This document shows positions 53,882 to 64,000 of a stretch of 64,000 bases of DNA, in pieces (the first letter of the stretch is position 1; every line of letters begins with the position of its first letter). Source of the stretch: Thozetella sp. PMI_491 (taxonomy: Eukaryota > Ascomycota > Sordariomycetes > Chaetosphaeriales > Chaetosphaeriaceae). The position numbers and the translations under genes are program-made. The notes below the pieces were generated by a model. It did no database searches. It worked only from the letters and a program-made list of their open reading frames with translations, and had not been told where the DNA came from. The DNA lies in contig MU270064.1 of NCBI GenBank assembly GCA_021432635.1, positions 8,537 through 72,536 of the forward strand. The letters run 5' to 3'.

Positions 53882-54967
53882 TTACAATTCATACTCTAAT
53901 ATATCTACCGGAGTCCCACTTTCCAGGGACTTTTTGATGGCCTCGCAGACAATCAAGGCTGCAAGGCCGGCTTCTGGAGTGCAGCTTGGCACCTCTTGAC
54001 TCGCGATCACCCTCAAGAAGTGGGCCAACTGAAGTTCAAATGACACTCCAGTGCCAATGTCGATCTTTTCGGGCACCATTTTTTCGTTCCAGCTCTGCTG
54101 TCCTTTGCTGTCGTAGGACCACCGCGTCATGTCCGGGACGCTAAAACTAGCCTCGGTCCCAAATATACGATAGAAATCTTGCCCTGAATTGGGAAAGTTA
54201 GGGTTCTCCCCGGTGCCGAAGTCCCAGCCGTAAGGCGAAGGCACATTGTCGCACAGGAAGAAAGTCCCAACGACCCCGGATTTGAACTTGAAGATAATAG
54301 CAGCGCCTTCTTCGGCCTCAAATCCTCGCCGTGAAATTGTCTTTTCTGTTTGAACCCGAACGATTGGGCCGAGGAAATGGTGGAGAAGGTCTACATCGTG
54401 GACGAGATTGATCAAGACGGGGCCGGCGGCCTTCGTCCTTCGCCACGTGGCATCAAAGTAGCTCGTAGGCTTGCATGTAGCCCAGAGGCCATTGATAGCA
54501 ATGATACGGCCGAGAGATCCCGAGGAAATAACGGCGGCCGTGGATACCGCGTATGGGTTAAATCTGCGATGGTGTCCCACAAGGGACATGACCCCGGTCT
54601 TGACACGGGCTTCCTTTAGGTGGACCAAAAGCTCGTTTCCGACTTCTACGTCGGTGCTGAATGGCTTCTCTATCAGGATATGGACGCCGGCTCCAGTAAG
54701 TTCCTTCGCGGCATTGGCGTGAGTGTGGTTGGGGGTGCAAATGATGGCAGCATCGGGCTTATGGGGAGACGCAAGCAGCTCTGCGATGGATGGGTAATAG
54801 TGAGCTCCGAGCTTTTCAGCAGCGGCTGAGGCTATTGTCGGAACGACATCTACTACGGCGACAAGTCTTGTATCTTGGCTTTTGAGGATGGCTTGTGCGT
54901 GATGTGGGCCGATTATGCCATACCCGATAATGGCAATGCGGGTCTTTCCTTTTTGGGAGGAGTCCAT
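53882..54967 (-). CDS. Gfo/Idh/MocA-family oxidoreductase
   Basis: Single exon, 361 residues from the Met at 54967; the frame is open further upstream but the leader is not family-like. The Rossmann start RIAIIGYGIIGPHHAQAIL, then VAVVDVV, ICTPNHTHANAA, the EKP motif in ILIEKPFSTD, GHHRRFNPY, and the LVHDVDLLHHFLG motif with catalytic His/Asp are typical. These enzymes oxidise or reduce a ring hydroxyl of a sugar, inositol or related cyclic compound with NAD(P), in the cytosol. Convergent with the repressor, it ends the quinate-type gene block. A quinate- or shikimate-like cyclitol would fit its neighbours; this is inference, since the family is broad. Confidence 0.85.
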   Translation of the reverse strand: MDSSQKGKTRIAIIGYGIIGPHHAQAILKSQDTRLVAVVDVVPTIASAAAEKLGAHYYPSIAELLASPHKPDAAIICTPNHTHANAAKELTGAGVHILIEKPFSTDVEVGNELLVHLKEARVKTGVMSLVGHHRRFNPYAVSTAAVISSGSLGRIIAINGLWATCKPTSYFDATWRRTKAAGPVLINLVHDVDLLHHFLGPIVRVQTEKTISRRGFEAEEGAAIIFKFKSGVVGTFFLCDNVPSPYGWDFGTGENPNFPNSGQDFYRIFGTEASFSVPDMTRWSYDSKGQQSWNEKMVPEKIDIGTGVSFELQLAHFLRVIASQEVPSCTPEAGLAALIVCEAIKKSLESGTPVDILEYEL

Positions 54968-56012
54968 GTTAATGTCGATCCTGAGACCTGGGTTGAGATC
55001 AGAATCGTAAGTATCAAGTATCCTGTGACAATGAAGCCTATTGCAGAGGTGTTTATCGGCAGGTACCGTAGTCATATGGATTTTTTCTAACATTATCGCG
55101 CGTATTTGGGAGTAAAGGCTCTCCCCAACTAAAGCTAAGGTGGGCAACCCCCTTTAGGCGGGGTCTCCATATTTCCAGGTCCGCGGGAGAGTGCTTAGCC
55201 GCTCCTATTAATTAGCGCCAGCATAGGTTCCCCCCATCCGACAATAGCTATCGAAGTACATGGGACATGGATAGATACATGGTCATGAGGCTAGGTCGAG
55301 CAATGTTTACCATCACTATCCGTTCATTGGCATCCTGCTGGCTAGTGGGAGTTTCGAGGAGATTCCGTCCAAGGTATCTTGTTACCTAGGTATGTATACA
55401 CCATCGCTAGCTCGACCCAATGTGGCCGCAGCAGCGCTATGCTCTGAGCCTGTTTAAACCAGCGGCTGTCTAATGGCCACGGTGTCGAGTCTGCAGGCCG
55501 CCCATTCAATAGATTTCGTACATCCCCACAGATGTAGGAGACAGTTTACCTCAGGTCAACATTCCCGCGTCTTGTGGTGGGTCAGATGTCCACCCCTTAA
55601 TTGGCTCGGTGCTGTAGTAACATATATTTTATTTTGGGGTCTTCATGACCTCTCAATTGGAGGTGGCACCCGAGGCTACCTGCGACAGGAGGCACGCCAT
55701 CGGGCTGGATAGATGATGAGGCTGAGGTTGCTAATCCCTGGTCCACCCCGCAATTTTCTCGCCCTATGACGGCACTTGGTGAAGTAAGATTGCCTTAACC
55801 GGTAATAGCTGCAGCCTCAAGGGATACTGCGATGTCAAAACTTGACAGCGATCTCATAAATGTCGATCCATTCTGTTATCGAATACGAGGAAAGTCGGGT
55901 ATATAAACTCAACTTCCAGGTAGGTTAGCAACAACAAATTGTCATCAAACACTCCACAGCTGAAAACAAAGCTAGCCAATATTCGTGTTCATCCATCCTC
56001 CCATCAGTCAGA
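54968..56012. other. Intergenic, 1.0 kb
   Basis: Promoters of two divergent genes. A TATA box lies at 55900-55907. No further gene is supported. Confidence 0.5.
55900..55907 (+). promoter_or_regulatory. TATA box of the secreted protein gene
   Basis: TATATAAA lies 106 bases upstream of the start at 56013, followed by a typical C/A-rich leader. Confidence 0.5.
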
Positions 56013-56603
56013 ATGCTCCCGCGCTTCGTTCTCCTCCTCGCCAGCTTAGTGGGTACCAGCGCGGCTCACGCAGCCATTCGCCAGGTCGCAGGGCAATACA
56101 CGCTATTCCTCTCCTCATCCGCCCCTCTGCTGGACGGGAAAGCGGTCAACGCCTCCGGTCTGACCTTTTGGGTCGGAAAGTCTACTGCCGCCTACTGCCC
56201 CCTGCCTGACCCAGCCGACTGTGCCAGCTTCCCCAACATCACAACCATCGCGGTGGGGGCTGGCTCAGCGGACATGTACGACTACGCTCCAGGCGGACAG
56301 GACATATATGTTGCCCAAAATGGCTGGCTTCAGTATACGGCGGCTCACGAAGAAGGACAATTCCCCCCTGGATCTTACAGCACCGGATTTGCTGTGGACA
56401 CCAATGTTGAACCTCCAGCGGCCGGAGAATTAGTTTTCACAGGCGGCAATAGCTCAGGCTGGATCGTGTGTGGAGATGGGAGCAGTTTGCCTCTGCAGAT
56501 CTTAGCGCTTGTTAGTAGCGAAGGAGCCGTGTGTGCCAATGCGCAAAAGATCAGGATTTTCTTGAATGAAGCAACCGAGGTAGGCGCATTTGAGTACGAT
56601 TAG
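56013..56603 (+). CDS. Small secreted protein, fungal IgE-binding-protein-like family
   Basis: Single exon, 196 residues. A signal peptide of about 20 residues (LPRFVLLLASLVGTSAAHA) is followed by a Cys-containing beta-rich domain with GLTFWVGKSTAAYCPLP, GGQDIYVAQNGWLQYTAAHEEG and PPGSYSTGF. These stretches resemble the fungal secreted family often named IgE-binding protein. The role is unknown and the product is probably extracellular or wall-bound. A good TATA box precedes it. Two possible N-glycosylation sites (NAS, NSS) are visible. Confidence 0.78.
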   Translation: MLPRFVLLLASLVGTSAAHAAIRQVAGQYTLFLSSSAPLLDGKAVNASGLTFWVGKSTAAYCPLPDPADCASFPNITTIAVGAGSADMYDYAPGGQDIYVAQNGWLQYTAAHEEGQFPPGSYSTGFAVDTNVEPPAAGELVFTGGNSSGWIVCGDGSSLPLQILALVSSEGAVCANAQKIRIFLNEATEVGAFEYD

Positions 56604-58332
56604 GGTGGGACAGTCAAAGACCACTGTTCCAATAGCTATTCATTCTTCTATTATCGCCAACAGATAGTATAGACATGCGGCTGGTCAGTCTGTTTTTGTA
56701 TATCCCCGCTCTTTGTTATGATTCAAGACCGGAAAGCATATACAACGAGCTGGCCGGGGCACTGCCGACGCTGATACACGATTTCACCCAATTTCCATAA
56801 GTGCGCACGGTTATGATGATCTGAGCACCGCACTAGGATCAGGTTCCTTGGTAAGAGGCTGTTTATCTAAAGCATGTTGCTCGTCTAACAACCCCAATAT
56901 GTCTGTCACTCTTCGGAGGCCTTAATCAACGGAGACGGAGGTCATCCAGAGATCAGCATGCTAGCAATACGGTGGTTTTTCGAGCCAAATTTTATGAAGT
57001 TCGATATCGTTTCCTCTTTAAGCGACGGTGCTTTAGTTAGCGAAAGCGGATTATCCTCCACAACGGTGTCATAAGACACGAGTTCCTGTGCAATTCTAAC
57101 AAACCTGAGAAGGTAATGAGATAAACCTGTACCAAGGTTATGGAGTGCGGCACCAATACAAGACAGCTTTCCGGTGATGTTGTCGCTGGCACACTCCTCT
57201 GTGCAGCAGATGGGCCCTTCAACAGGACCAGGGCTCCTTGGTGGCTCGAAAAGAAATGACTATGAGGTTCGGTCCAAGCGTCTCAGCAAGTTTCACTTCA
57301 CGATAGTAACAATACTTACTAGCACACAATCACCACAATCACTTCCTACTCACTAAGACTCCGGCTGGGCGATGATAACGTAACAGGGGCACTCTAATGC
57401 TTCAAAAATGAGTGACCGTCAATAACACAATTCCCTTAAAGTGCCCTGAACACATATTTACTTCCGAAGCTATACTTTCAAAATTATCAATAATAGGAGA
57501 AGGAAAATGAAATCTTAGAGATCTTCGATCAGATCAACTACAACTTTAACATCGTAATTTCTTCTCAGTCGGCCCGAGGCCTGACGTTAGCTCCATAGGC
57601 ACTCTTCCTAGAACTCTTAGCGGACCTATTGGTGTGCTCGGTGAACATAATCACCTGATAAGTCTGTCACTTTAGAAAATTTAGAAATCCCCAGCACACC
57701 TGCATCTAATTGAATGGATTGACACGTTTGTGGCACACGGGGCAACTTCTGCACCGTCAGGCAGGGGCTGCGGTAGCCCATTATATTTGCTAAGTCGCTT
57801 CTGGAAGCACTTCCGAGCTGCTCCGATGACTTGTACTTAGGAAAACTTCGAACGGAATTTGGGTAGAAATCTTTTGCTAACCAAAGGAATAACCCGCAAG
57901 ACTACCCAATTTCGTGCTTCAGACCTCATCTTGGACCTTCGTGCTTGGTCGCAGCTCTAGCCGCTAATCGATAGCCCTGTTTGCCTATCTTGGAATTTGT
58001 GCGAGACGAGCATCTTGTTCGGCGAGAACCGTGATGTTGCCAAGTGGCTGAGTAAGAGCCATTCCCGCAAGCAACCCCTAAGCCCTTGCAGATTGTCGAG
58101 TGATAGGATAATATCGAGACACCATTGGCTCTTGCATCTTTATACGGCAGCATACGCGGCCGGCAGTCCCGAGCGGGGTAAGATGGAACAGTGCTTGGAC
58201 TCCGCAAAGTTCTTTATTAAACTGCTGCGACCGCCATGCTACTAGTTTCCGCGACGTGCGCCTGATAGCTACCCATGTTCAAAGGGCCTGATCGTCCATA
58301 CGCACAAGAAAAAAAGGCACAGAGATCTAGAT
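56604..58332. other. Intergenic, 1.7 kb
   Basis: The longest gene-free stretch in the window. Its frames are short and without features. It is AT-richer than coding parts. No repeat or transposon remnant was recognised. Confidence 0.5.
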
Positions 58333-59655
58333 ATGAATGGTGCCGAGCATTCCGCCTCGTATGGGATCTTGAACCAGTCCCAAAACGAGAGAACCAACAT
58401 GCTTAGGCAGCTAATCGACAACAACCACGATAAATATGGACTTCTATATCAAACTGTTCTGCATAACCACACTCAGCACGTGAGTTCCTTCAAATGCTGC
58501 TCCAGATCTTTCGCTATACTGATTGATGAAGATACTCTCGGCTGTTTATCAGCTAGGTGGTACCGCCAAAGAGCTCCAGGAGTTGTATGAAGAGGAGCTC
58601 AAAGACCTCGTCAAGTGGGGAGATAGACAAAGTGGTAGAATATCAAATGAAGATGAAGTGGAAAGTCACCTGGGTGATCCCGAGTATGTAATGCTAATCC
58701 CCCCCAATCTAGTGCATGTCTGACATCCCGCAGATACGAGAGAGACTTGGTAGATTTTTTCGAAGCTCAGCCCCGGCGATTTGGAAGTTGGCAGAAGGCA
58801 TTGGAATATCACCTACTGGACAGCAAAAAGCCCCTAATGACAGGCTTGATCGGAGGATTTGGACACCCCTGGCTCCTGTTAGCCGATGCTATTGAACTAG
58901 GCAGCCAAACGCTTGCCATGGACACCCTAGCCTTAATCGCCGTGGATTACAGTTCATTATCACTTCTTCTCGAACTATCACCTGGAAAGAACGAGTCCCT
59001 TGGCCCATTTTCCCCCCGGTCGGCCCTCAATTTGGTCCATGAAGATGCCAGTTTTAACGACCTAGTTAAAACACCCGGTATCCAACAACTTAAAATTATC
59101 CTTGGCGACGCCCGGGGACGATCTGCTATCACCAAATACATCTCGATGTTCAACCTTAGCGCCGGCCCAGATGATCTCCTTAGCCAATTTGTGGATATTG
59201 CAGTAGACCTGTTTGCCTGCACATCTATTCCCGGAGGAGTACCAGCTTTTGATTTCTTTCTCAATCATACTCTTTCATTCTGTAATTGCGTCCGGATTCT
59301 ATTGCCGGCCTTCCCTGATACGCAGGAACCTCTACTATTTCGAATGTTGTGGTTGATGACCCTTCTTCCATACGTGACACAACAACGCCCTACAATAACG
59401 TCTAGTATACTGGACAGCACCGAATTATCACTGTCGTGGAAGGATATACGAGCGCAAGTCTTGGCCGGGGATCAAGAACGGACCAGAGACCCGCATTTTG
59501 TGAAGGCAATGCAGTTACTTTTTGCATTCAATTCGCACTGGCCGGAAAAAGAATTCAAGCTACTGAGAGCTGCGAACAGGGTAATGAAGCATTTCCAACG
59601 CTGGCGCGGGTTCGGCGCCCCAAGTGAGCCGGCATTGAACACTAGAAGGGCCTGA
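58333..59655 (+). CDS. Questin-oxidase-like protein (DUF4243)
   Basis: Three exons (58333-58479, 58532-58683, 58734-59655) give 406 residues. HNHTQH near residue 45, followed by ILSAVYQLGGTAKELQELYEEE, and later GLIGGFGHPWLLLADAIELGSQTLAMDTLAL are the two His-rich signatures of the questin oxidase/AflY family. Members open anthraquinone rings or perform Baeyer-Villiger-type steps in polyketide pathways such as geodin and aflatoxin. There is no polyketide synthase within the window, so this could be an orphan copy or belong to a cluster beyond the right edge. All three junctions restore frame. Confidence 0.82.
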
Positions 59656-60291
59656 ATTGCCCAAAGTTACCCGTGCCATCAGTCGGATATCTGATAACGG
59701 TATTCGAAGTTAATACGAACGGAATATCGATGCTAGCATATGCAGAATACATGAATTCAAAGTTGTGTCGCGAAATTGAACAGTCCAAAGGCTTCCTAAA
59801 GAACCTCAACCCTTCAAACCTGCTCCTATTACGCGCTCGTAGTAAATAGACCACGTCGTAATGATCTTATAAAATCTTTATGTTGCACATCAAAAGCCAA
59901 ACTAAATAGTTATGGTATTTTAGAATATGCACCAGTTCTTATACCATTGCAGAGCGCTAGATCCCGACGACGCGAAAAGTAGAGTCATCAACGAGGATCA
60001 TCATTTCAGCAAGACCCCAACCGATCATACCTTGTGAGACCAATGGATCTCACTTCTTATATAACTAGGCTAGATTCATCAATACGGTTGATTAAATTTC
60101 CTGCTAATTGGCCTTTCCATATTACCCGGTAATATTGGTGACCAAGAGTTCTTAGGTCGTTTTTTGCCGCCTCGATGAAGTTACCGATGCGCACTTAAAC
60201 GGTCGGCAGAACGTGCAGTGTCGTCAATCGGCTGCCAGTGCTCGATTTCTTCTTCAACTCTCAAAGTAAATACAACATCCGCAAAGCCAGC
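59656..60291. other. Intergenic, 0.64 kb
   Basis: AT-rich region between two plus-strand genes, with no supported gene. Confidence 0.5.
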
Positions 60292-61584
60292 ATGAATTGG
60301 AAAAAGGCTACCACAGCGGCGCTCCTAGTGAGCGATGCCGCCGCCCAAAACGTAAATGTCGGCCGGCTTCTTCGATTCTCTTGCTCTCAACTCGTAATCG
60401 AGCGGACGGATCCCCTCGTCCAGCCAGGCATAAATCCGTCCTTGCACGTCCACCAGATTGTTGGCGGAAACTCCTTTAATGTCACAGTAAGAGTCGCCCT
60501 GTTCCTGGTTTTCGCTTGATAGGAGCAGGGTTGCTGACCGAACGTAGATGGACCCTAACGTCCTGGACCCTCCAACCACGTCGACCTGTACGACTTGCAC
60601 GTACTTTGAAGATTTCAGTAACTATTGGACCGCTAGTCTATACTTTAGGTCGCCAGAAAATGGCTCCTACAAGATGGTGCCGCAACGGACCAACTTCGAG
60701 GGCATAGACGGTATAAGACACCCGGATGGTGGAGGCATCACAATCTATTACATGTCACCATTTGGTACGCCTGGAAAGACAACTGCCTTCAAGCCCGGCT
60801 TCCGTATGGTTGCTGGAGATCCCATGCTGCGCAGTAAGAATGGCACGGTTCCTGGCATCTGCCATCGCTGCACTGGGAACACTACAGGGTATGCACCTTG
60901 CGATTCATCGGACACGTTAGAACTGCCAGGGAAAATATGCCCCGGTGGGATACGGGGTTCCGTCGTCTTTCCTTCATGTTGGGATGGAAAGAACCTCGAC
61001 AGTCCCGACCACAGGAGCCATATGGCGTATTCGACCGACGGGCGCGTCCTTGCTACCGCCGCCTGCCCTAGCACGCACCCAGTGCGTGTTCCACAACTGA
61101 TGTACGAGATGCTGTGGGATACTCGTCAATTCAATGACCCAAAGTACTTTGGTAATGGAAAGCAGCCGTTTATGTATAGCTTTGGCGACTCGTAGGCCCT
61201 AGCTCCTTCCAGCTACCGTCCAGAGAGTGCTGCTGCGGGTGTCGATGCTAACCTTAGAATAGGACCGGATACGGACAGCATGGCGACTACATATTCGGCT
61301 GGAAGGGTGACGCCTTGCAGCGCGGTATGGACGCCGTGCTGGGAGATAACTGCGTCAACGATGTTTGCCCCATCCTCAAATCGCAATCCAACAAGGATGC
61401 GGTTGCATGTACCAAAATGACTCAAGTGCCTGGCGAACTCGTCGGAAGGGGTGGGGAATGTAAGGGCAGTACACCCCCCTGTTGCGCTAAATTGCCGCTG
61501 ACTTCCTTGTTACAGGGCTCGATTCGCTTCCGGGAGAGTGATGAGTGGGCACTCTACGAGGGAAACACCGCAATGACTGGCTAG
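60292..61584 (+). CDS. Secreted DUF1996 protein
   Basis: Three exons (60292-60486, 60548-61191, 61263-61584) give 386 residues. After a short N-terminal hydrophobic stretch comes FSCSQLVIERTDPLVQPG and HVHQIVGGNSFN, the hallmark of DUF1996, then TCTTCTYFEDFSNYWTASLYFR, VFPSCWDGKNLDSPDHRSHMAYS, and GYGQHGDYIFGWKGD. The Cys pattern fits an extracellular protein. Function is unknown; some members also carry a WSC domain, not seen here. The signal peptide is weak for the family, so the true start could be farther upstream at 60238. Confidence 0.82.
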
Positions 61585-62282
61585 CTTAGAAGATATGTCC
61601 AGTGGGATCGATATATGCGCTCATCAAAGCAGCAATGCTCGACGTTATCGGGGCGCAATTATAGCTTGATTATTTTCCATCTTGCTTGGGAACGCGATGT
61701 ACTCCTGGGGGATCTGCGCAAGGATGAATGGGACACGAAGAGCTGTGCCATACACGACACGTAGTGGCAAATTCTTTACTGTTTACTATCTAGGATATGT
61801 GAATGAAGAAAGTGGAGATGTTGTCGATAGATCTCGGCCTGCAGACAGCTAACTTGTTTCTGTAAGAGTTGATCGGTATGTATCATGACTGCATCACGCG
61901 GTCGAAAAAAATGTACCAGTGCGTATAATTCTTGGGAATAGCATATGTTCAAAAAGTTCGCGGACAATTATCCCCATCCCATGACCGATTCTCCAGATTT
62001 GCCATAGGCCGCGGTATATTTAGATTAGAAAGTTTGTTCAAAATCACATGCCAGGTGCGAATAGAATGACCTATGCTCACAGCAAGATTCTCCTTCGCGT
62101 ACTAAGCCCTTTATACCTTATATCTCCTCTGACACAAGTTTGTATTACACCTTCATTCAGTAATGGAGCAGCGCGTCGTTGTTCAAACAGGCAGGTGTTG
62201 GGCCGAACAAACCGAAACCCACAACCGAACGACAAAGTGGCCACCAATAAACGCCCACACCCACTAATACAGCTTATATTAA
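61585..62282. other. Intergenic between convergent genes
   Basis: About 700 bases with both 3' flanks; no gene seen. Confidence 0.5.
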
Positions 62283-63867
62283 CTATCCTAGGCATACCAT
62301 TGCCATTATGCTGAGACCTAGCCCAATGAGGCCCCGCGTCATCCCTCTCGAGGCATCTCCAGTCATCACCGTCGGTACGCCTGATGGTTTCGTAGAGGTG
62401 TTGCTGGTGGGTAGCACGACCACGGCACCGGAGATGGTTGCGGCAGGACCTCCGAGGGTCAATGTCTGGTTTTGGTACACTACGACTGAGGCTTGCGGAA
62501 CATTTGACCCCTGTCCCGTGGCTCCGAAGGCTGGCACGCCGTATGTGGAGGTAGTCGGCGCGTTGGTTCCGTCCTCGTTGATGACGACGACGCCGCTAGG
62601 CCCAAGACTGACAATCTGCTTACTCACTGTCGTTACCGAGGCTGGAGGAGGTGGTGGAGGAGGGATGTTGTCGTCATCGTCACTTCCTGTGGCTGTGGAT
62701 GTGGTTGGCGGAGATGCATCATCATGGCCAGAAGCTCCCGGCTGCGTAGTTGAGGTTGGCCCGTTGGGGGACGAAGGTGGGCTATTTGTAGGCTGCAAAC
62801 TAATTTGTGCGCTTGTGGACGGAGCTAGATCTGTCGGAGGAGCAGGAAGTGTCGTGGCAGAAGGCGCCCCAGTGGTACTGGCCTGCTCGGTCGTCGAAAT
62901 CGGCGGGGGGTTAGTGGGGTTGTGTTGTCGAAACTAGCAACCCGCCGGCTGGAGAGAAGGCATATGGGGGGTCAAAGAGCCCGAATCTGTACCCGACATT
63001 GCTGCAGTGTTTCCAGTAAGGATACCCATAGCGCTTGATTTCAATTGGGACGGCTAGCCTAGGGTTGCACCGATGTGCGGCGTCCTTCGTGTAGTGCGTT
63101 TGCGTCTGGATCTTGCTAATATTGAAGTTCTGCGAGCATCCAACGCCCAAGTCGCTCAGGTGAAGTTGTCGGCTGCTCTGAGCTGAAGTTTCCGAAGCAT
63201 CAGTGTAGGGAACTAAGGTGGAAACATCCGTGAGGTCAAACGCGAATATAGCGCTGGTTGGTGCAGGTCCCAAAGGTCCACACTCGTTTGAGGCGTGTAG
63301 GGTATTGATGATCATGTATACCGATGGAGATGTACTGTTTTCTGTAAGTCAAATACAATTGACTAAAACTGGAAACGGAGGAGTAGTGACATACAAAGTG
63401 TAGTCGAGCTCGGAGTCGTAGACAGTAGCGGGATAAGTCTTGTTATCGCTAGTCGGCCAGAAATGAAGCTGGACGGTTCCAGCGGCGCTGGTTGGGGTCA
63501 TTAGAAGGAGGCCCAACCCAGAGTATCATGGATATTATCACATACAGACTGCACCACGGCTCATTCCATAGAGTTTCGGTCACAGTTTCGTTATAGACAG
63601 TTGTATATGAGCAAGTGTTGAGAGGGACGGCCGATGTACCCCAAGGTGGGAGACTCGCCGCAGAGGTGATAGTCGAAGGAATATCACTAGAGGACGTCGC
63701 GGATGATGTGGTGTCATTGACGGTTGAGAATTGAACGGCTGGCAAACGTCAGCTACCGCAAAATTCCCATCAACTAGCTCATTTTATTGTGTACCAACAC
63801 CGTCGGCCACCGAAGCGCCGATGACCAACAATTCGAGAAGCAACCATATCCTAGAATCCCAAGACAT
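62283..63867 (-). CDS. Ser/Thr/Pro-rich surface protein, probably GPI-anchored
   Basis: Minus-strand gene from ATG at 63867 to TAG at 62283-62285, about five exons. A signal peptide (about 22 residues, ending near SVAD) leads to a Ser/Thr-rich stretch and a Cys-containing ectodomain with LHFWPTSDN, GVGCSQNFNI and FDPPYAFSPAGG. An intron with a GTTTCG donor (ending GAGCAG) then leads to a long mucin-like region with an eight-Pro run and a DDDD stretch. The end, a small-residue segment followed by a hydrophobic tail (GLIGLGLSIMAMVCLG), looks like a GPI-anchor signal. No domain is recognised. Likely role is wall or surface protein. The low-complexity part yields a spurious long frame on the plus strand. 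Confidence 0.72.
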
Positions 63868-64000
63868 CCTCGGCAGTGTAAAAGAAAAATAGCAAGAAGA
63901 GATGCCAAAAGAATGTCCCGTGTGAATGCAAGCCTAAGGAGAGAGGTAAAGACTGTGGTTGGGAAGCTGGGGGAGGTTAGGCAAGTGAGCGGACGATCAG
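63868..64000. other. Window end, promoter of the surface protein gene
   Basis: Short flank upstream of the start at 63867; pyrimidine-rich on the coding strand. Nothing else is seen. Confidence 0.4.

Noticed and set aside
15249-54967. Aminoshikimate/AHBA (rifamycin-like) pathway, suggested by Gfo/Idh oxidoreductase, aminotransferase, HAD phosphatase-like and SDH genes
   Set aside because: The aminotransferases are class III, not the DegT/AHBA-synthase type, and no aminodehydroquinate synthase, aminoDAHP synthase or kanosamine kinase is present. The quinate-cluster reading explains the genes better.
62308-62937. 209-codon plus-strand frame
   Set aside because: Antisense of a Pro/Thr/Ser-rich coding region; its Gly/Val-rich product is an artefact of low complexity.
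1-64000. tRNA, rRNA, CRISPR arrays, transposon ends
   Set aside because: No cloverleaf-like segments, arrays of spaced repeats, transposase-like frames or long terminal repeats were recognised by reading; a covariance or repeat search could still find small elements.

Overview
The window is nuclear DNA from a filamentous ascomycete (Pezizomycotina). The evidence is many short GT-AG introns (about 44-75 nt) with CTAAC-type branch points, monocistronic genes on both strands, four Zn2Cys6 regulators, and families typical of mould genomes (DAL5-type permeases, DUF1996, questin-oxidase-like, a QutA/QutR regulator pair). Genus cannot be read from the sequence. I support 28 protein genes and one decayed gene; no tRNA, rRNA, CRISPR array or transposon was recognised.

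Layout. 0.6-7.1 kb: an UNC93-like membrane protein with strong codon bias, a secreted Cys-rich protein and a Zn2Cys6 regulator whose zinc finger needs a 3-nt microexon. 8.1-14.5 kb: a DHA2 efflux-type MFS, a GNAT acetyltransferase and a DAL5-type permease. 15.2-18.4 kb: a quinate/shikimate dehydrogenase (QutB type) beside a GABA-transaminase-like enzyme. 19.7-27.5 kb: an extended-SDR reductase, a HAD hydrolase, a DAO-type FAD oxidoreductase and a second DAL5-type permease. 28.1-32.6 kb: two divergent Zn2Cys6 regulators.

32.7-55.0 kb is the most interesting part: C45/isopenicillin-N-acyltransferase-like Ntn hydrolase, class III aminotransferase, DapA-type aldolase, SDR, CYP504-like P450, amidohydrolase, quinate permease (QutD type), 3-dehydroshikimate dehydratase (QutC type), a decayed quinate dehydrogenase, a QutA-type activator divergent from a QutR-type repressor, and a Gfo/Idh/MocA oxidoreductase. 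This is the skeleton of the fungal quinate (qut/qa) cluster, including its own activator/repressor pair, but without a type II dehydroquinase (qutE) or qutG and with amide-, amino- and aldol-handling enzymes interleaved. My inference is a quinate/shikimate-responsive regulon repurposed for a nitrogen-containing or amide-linked substrate or product.

56-64 kb is ordinary accessory sequence: a small secreted protein, a questin-oxidase-like protein, a DUF1996 secreted protein and a Ser/Thr/Pro-rich, probably GPI-anchored surface protein.
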